Shown: piece after piece, positions 60,640 through 64,000 of the stretch
How the letters are laid out: the number at the start of each line of letters is the position of its first letter
Position numbering within the stretch: position 1 is the stretch's first letter
DNA from: Eunapius fragilis
Lineage: Eukaryota; Porifera; Demospongiae; Spongillida; Spongillidae
Length of the DNA: 64,000 nt
NCBI GenBank assembly: GCA_963681505.1
Contig: OY811971.1
Coordinates: 9,853,991-9,917,990, forward strand
Direction of reading: 5' to 3'
Notes under the pieces: generated by a model
Databases searched by the model: none
What the model was told of the DNA's origin: nothing
What the model saw: only the letters and a program-made list of their open reading frames with translations
Made by a program: the position numbers and the translations under genes

Positions 60640-61640
60640 CAATGAAATACAGAATCTACGGGCATTGTAAAACAATCCAAGCTGGGTCACGTCTCGAGAG
60701 GCGACGTCTAAGGCATATAAAATCGCTGTTGAAATCTATGAATAATTATCAACATCTTGGTTATTATAATGCTTTGCGATGGAGTTCCATTGCAGTCTGC
60801 TTACAAAACATTGCAGGGTGGGAGATTGGTGGTGGCAAAGAAATCAAAACGAAGCATTTAAAACTCCCAATCTTACAAAAAAGAGCTTAAACTAGCATTT
60901 GGTATTGATATGATCATTGATCATGTCACCATTATTCTGCAAACCATGTATGGAGAGGGTGTTAAGAGGCAGAAAAAGCTAGTACCATTCAGATGGTCAT
61001 GCCCTACAAGTGGAAAGTCCATATGTGTGAAGTGAGTAAAGAGCAAATTATAACTGAATTTATTTACATGGTCACATTTAGGTTTGCCAGCATGTTGAGG
61101 TGCTGGTGAAAGGTGGCATGAAAAAAAAAGTGACAAAACATACAGCCAAACATCAAGTGAATCACTGCAGTCATTAGTTGCACATATTGAAATTGCACCA
61201 ACAATTTCAATTAACTATCTGAAGTGTCCACTAGGCCATTGTTTTCTGCGCAGACCAGTAGAGCTACCATGCCAAAGTCATGTCTGTATCATAACATGCC
61301 TGACATTGTCAGCAAAGAACACATGTCCCTGTTGTTATGACAACTCACCTTTAACTGCTTCCAGCATAAATGCAGCTCCTGACGTGTTCTTGTCCCTCCT
61401 AAGTGATGTACTGCTTCTATGCGACTCCTGTAAAACAGATCAAACATTTCAGCAGGAGAATACCTCTCACATGTTTGCAACACTTTATCTCCTCCATGTG
61501 AAATGGATACTGAGGTACAAGTCGGCATCTGTAATTCAAAGAATGCTGTCTGAAAGCCCAGAGCCAAATGTTTTGCAGATTCCAACTAGAGTAAAAAGTT
61601 TGAAGTCTTCAGGAACTGTCAGAACAAACCACAATTGAAG
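60640..61640 (+). pseudogene. RAG1-N-terminus-like RING protein fragment (transposon-derived)
   Basis: An opening frame MTMKYRIYGHCKTIQAGS ends near 60890. An FCKPCMERVL motif follows near 60938-60967. Then a RING-like segment reads YLKCPLGHCFLRRPVELP, CQSHVCIITC and NTCPCC (61216-61328), with FLSLLSDVLLLCDSC after it (61387-61431). The order FCxxC, then RING, then a Leu-rich helix and CxxC is that of the RAG1 N-terminal region and of Chapaev/N-RAG proteins. The second RING Cys is replaced (CPLG), and frames shift between segments, so it is not functional as read. Confidence 0.55.
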
Positions 61641-61841
61641 CACAGCAAGCAGTAAGTTGTAAACTATTGAAAAGATCACCAAAGAAGGCTTTAAATTGCA
61701 TGATGGTCCGTTTGTGAAAAGTCATGATGTAGCACTTCAGAACATTGTAGTGGAGCCACAGCAATACTTTGGGTGCAACCCCATTCACAAGACTTGAAGG
61801 TCAGACAATTGTACTGAAAAGATACTTTATTAAGATCAAAC

Positions 61842-62098
61842 TACCGTATACTATTTCCTTGATTACAAGTTGCACCTTCTATTCAGGACACTACTGTACC
61901 TGCACTTAAAAATTTACCGGTACTTTAAATTGCTACAGTTGTGTAGTAGTTTTTGTGCACCTTTCGCTCTACTTGTGTTTCGATTGGTTCTTGACTCGGG
62001 TCTATTCATCCAACTGTACCAAGTCAAAGTAGCAGTTAAATTTTTTAATGCGGGTATACAACTGTGTAGCCACAGCTTGTAATCAAGGAAATACGGTA
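61842..62098. mobile_element. 257-bp MITE
   Basis: TACCGTATACTATTTCCTTG at 61842 mirrors CAAGGAAATACGGTA ending 62098. It splits the RAG1-like remnant from a later coding-like segment. The target duplication is probably TA but cannot be separated from the ends. Confidence 0.8.
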
Positions 62099-62151
62099 AT
62101 GGTTATCATTATATAGCTACTAGCCTGAAAGTCTTGTGGTTGTCTATAAAG

Positions 62152-62275
62152 AATGTGGCCCAGCCAAATCCTGTTCTCCTCATGGTTGCAGACAAATTTG
62201 AAGGGACATTTGCTAGACTTGGAGCATGCCACTCCATCTATGACCAATGTTTTGTAACAGATGAGAAATGTTGAG
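62152..62275 (+). pseudogene. Coding-like segment downstream of RAG1-like fragment
   Basis: The frame reads AQPNPVLLMVADKFEGTFAR, then LGACHSIYDQCFVTDEKC and a stop. It may be a further exon of the same transposon gene. No catalytic motif can be named. Confidence 0.3.
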
Positions 62276-62480
62276 AGTTAGGTATAGCAACATGACGTCA
62301 CAGTGGATGAGTATTATTTTTCACATGAAGCTATAGTTCCCTTTATGAACCAATGAACCAAAATGCACCTATTAGAGGAGCACACAGTTGAGTGGGTGAG
62401 AAGATACAACTTTGGATTTGGCATGCTGGGTGAGCAAGGTGCTGAATTGATTCACCCATCGTATCAATGCACTTTGTGAA

Positions 62481-62483
<3 letters not shown>

Positions 62484-62528
<45 letters not shown>

Positions 62529-62550
62529 ACACACACATACACACCTTTCA
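62484..62550. repeat. CA microsatellite
   Basis: (CA)n with two TACA interruptions. Confidence 0.95.
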
Positions 62551-62992
62551 GACATAATAGCATTAAATACGTTGGCATGAGACAGGATGGACAAAATATA
62601 CTTAGCAATTCAAATCTAGCTATGAACACCACTTACATGCAGTTCAATCAGAAACAAAGAAAAGAGGCTACGGTGCATCGTTAATGATCACTTCATAAGT
62701 ATTGCTCCTGACTCAATCCATGCTCAGCCACCCACAAGGACAGCAAAACGTATGCCAAAACACACTGCTGCTTCATAGTATAAGTGGATTTATATTCACG
62801 TACACAAAACACAACACGCGCGTTCTCTATTCCACTTGACAATGTTTGCCCGTTACTTTTGAAGCATATAAGCCGCGTCTCAGAAAAAGAGTAACATAAA
62901 ACGAAAGCTCTATCTATGTACAATACCTTTGTAAAAGTCGTTTCTCAACTGGAAGTTCGCACGTCCCGGACTAACTAGCTTTGAAAACCTAC

Positions 62993-63198
62993 CTCCGCAC
63001 AAGTAGGCCGCTTTTGAACGACACTTCTCCAGACCGAAACCATCTTTGATGCCCAATCATACCTCGCTCAGTAGAGCACAGGTTCATCTTCAACAATACT
63101 TCGTCTAAAGGGTCATCACGTGTTCTATTCAGTAACTGTACAACGAATTCCAACGGGTACAAATCATTACAACCGTTGCTAGGTGAGGTAATTGCCAT
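62993..63198 (-). CDS. Possible first exon of an unrecognised gene
   Basis: ATG at 63198 opens MAITSPSNGCNDLYPLEFVV, then LLNRTRDDPLDEVLLKMNLC, running 206 bp to a good donor GCGGAG|GTAGGT at 62993. Codon character is even and there are no repeats. No family is recognised and the next exon was not found, so it could be chance. Confidence 0.35.
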
Positions 63199-63574
63199 TT
63201 CAAAATTTTGGGGCGTAGGACTTTTTGTCCATCGATTCAATGGATCGTAACACCCGTGATTGTGGGTGGAAGCAGGCTTATATGCGGCAGCAGATATGAC
63301 AATTACAGACAAAGGAGTACACTTTTACTGTATAATAAACATGTACTCCTTCACCAATGGAAATAAGTGGCCAGCGTTTAAATGTTCGTATCTTCACAAT
63401 CGTGAGCGTTTCACATATCTTATCATTTCTGAGAGTAGGACAGAATGGTGCCTGACCCCCCAACATAGATTTCATAAATTTATATGAATACTAAAAAAAT
63501 ATTTTAAAAAGATACTAACAAGGGTTGTCAGTTTCAACGGGTACAATCAGAGATCTACCCGGGTGAAAAATTTC

Positions 63575-63725
63575 GCGTTGCAACGCGTTGCAACGCGTTG
63601 CGCGGCGTTAATGAGCACGGTTACGTTCGACGACTTCGCAACGCGTTGCTACGCGTTGCCACGCGTTGCCACGCTAGAAAAATGTCCCTTTTTAACGCCA
63701 CGCGCGTGGCAACGCGTTGCAACGC
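63575..63725. repeat. Cluster of ACGCGTTGCA palindromic words
   Basis: At least nine copies of the ACGCGTTGC word and its variants in both orientations, in two blocks (63577-63600 and 63641-63725) flanking GAGCACGGTTACG. The outer parts pair as inverted repeats (CAACGCGTTGCAACGCG). Confidence 0.85.
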
Positions 63726-64000
63726 TTAGGCTTATAACAAAATTCATAGCATTGGGATAAAGTTGCGTCGATGAATATTTTTAATTGTTACTATATATAG
63801 AGTAATGAAATCGAATGAAATTGATATCTTTGTTTATAATTTCTACAGCCATGACAAGTACAACAAAACAATGTCCCTTTTATGCCTTGGATGGGTCGGG
63901 CTGGGTCCACTGAATCCAAATCAAGATTGTCTTCATCCATTACAGTGGAGATCATGATAGTTGGAGCTAGGGGGTGATAGTTGGAGGGGTAAAAATTGGC
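63726..64000. other. No feature recognised
   Basis: AT-rich end of the window without recognisable motif. Confidence 0.5.

Overview
This is a piece of an animal nuclear genome. A demosponge is my best guess, but that is inference. The evidence for an animal is: many short exons with GT-AG borders, one intron as short as 54 bp, one ankyrin repeat per exon, a vertebrate-type TTAGGG run, and a very dense mixture of DNA transposons, MITEs, minisatellites and CA microsatellites. There are no operons and no bacterial-type genes. One assembly gap of 200 N lies at 50743-50942.

The host backbone is one long minus-strand ankyrin-repeat gene. Eleven phase-0 exons of 90-102 bp between 47360 and 9513 each encode one ankyrin repeat. 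Each sits in a duplicated exon-plus-intron module, so the array grew by segmental duplication. Further downstream (391-296) is a small exon-like ORF with a Walker A P-loop that could begin a GTPase/ATPase domain of the same protein. That link is inferred.

The introns are filled with nested mobile elements. Two paralogous copies (A 9813-19893, B 22776-31800) of a 2-kb palindromic element with 4-bp TACC target duplications sit at the same place in two duplicated modules. Two other modules keep the empty site. Copy A was later split by an 8-kb CACTA/Tnp2-type transposon (10753-18799). This carries a decayed transposase and, divergently, a many-exon gene ending in a BEN domain. Copy B was split by a Plavaka-like transposon (24153-31163). 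That element in turn received a 2-kb element carrying only a Ulp1-type protease gene, itself hit by a MITE, and a CACTG-ended element with a RAG1-N-terminus-like zinc motif. A 2.5-kb giant inverted repeat (39075-41621) sits in another intron.

The right part (48-64 kb) has no recognised ankyrin exon. It holds hAT-like pieces, a nearly intact retroelement with an RT and a restriction-like endonuclease inserted into a 134-bp hAT-like MITE, a second copy of the CACTG-ended element, remains of a gene with a RAG1-like RING region, and one possible host exon near 63 kb.

Nearly all large open frames outside these genes are read through minisatellites or microsatellites and were discarded. Assignments rest on reading motifs, splice borders and target duplications by eye; no search was run.
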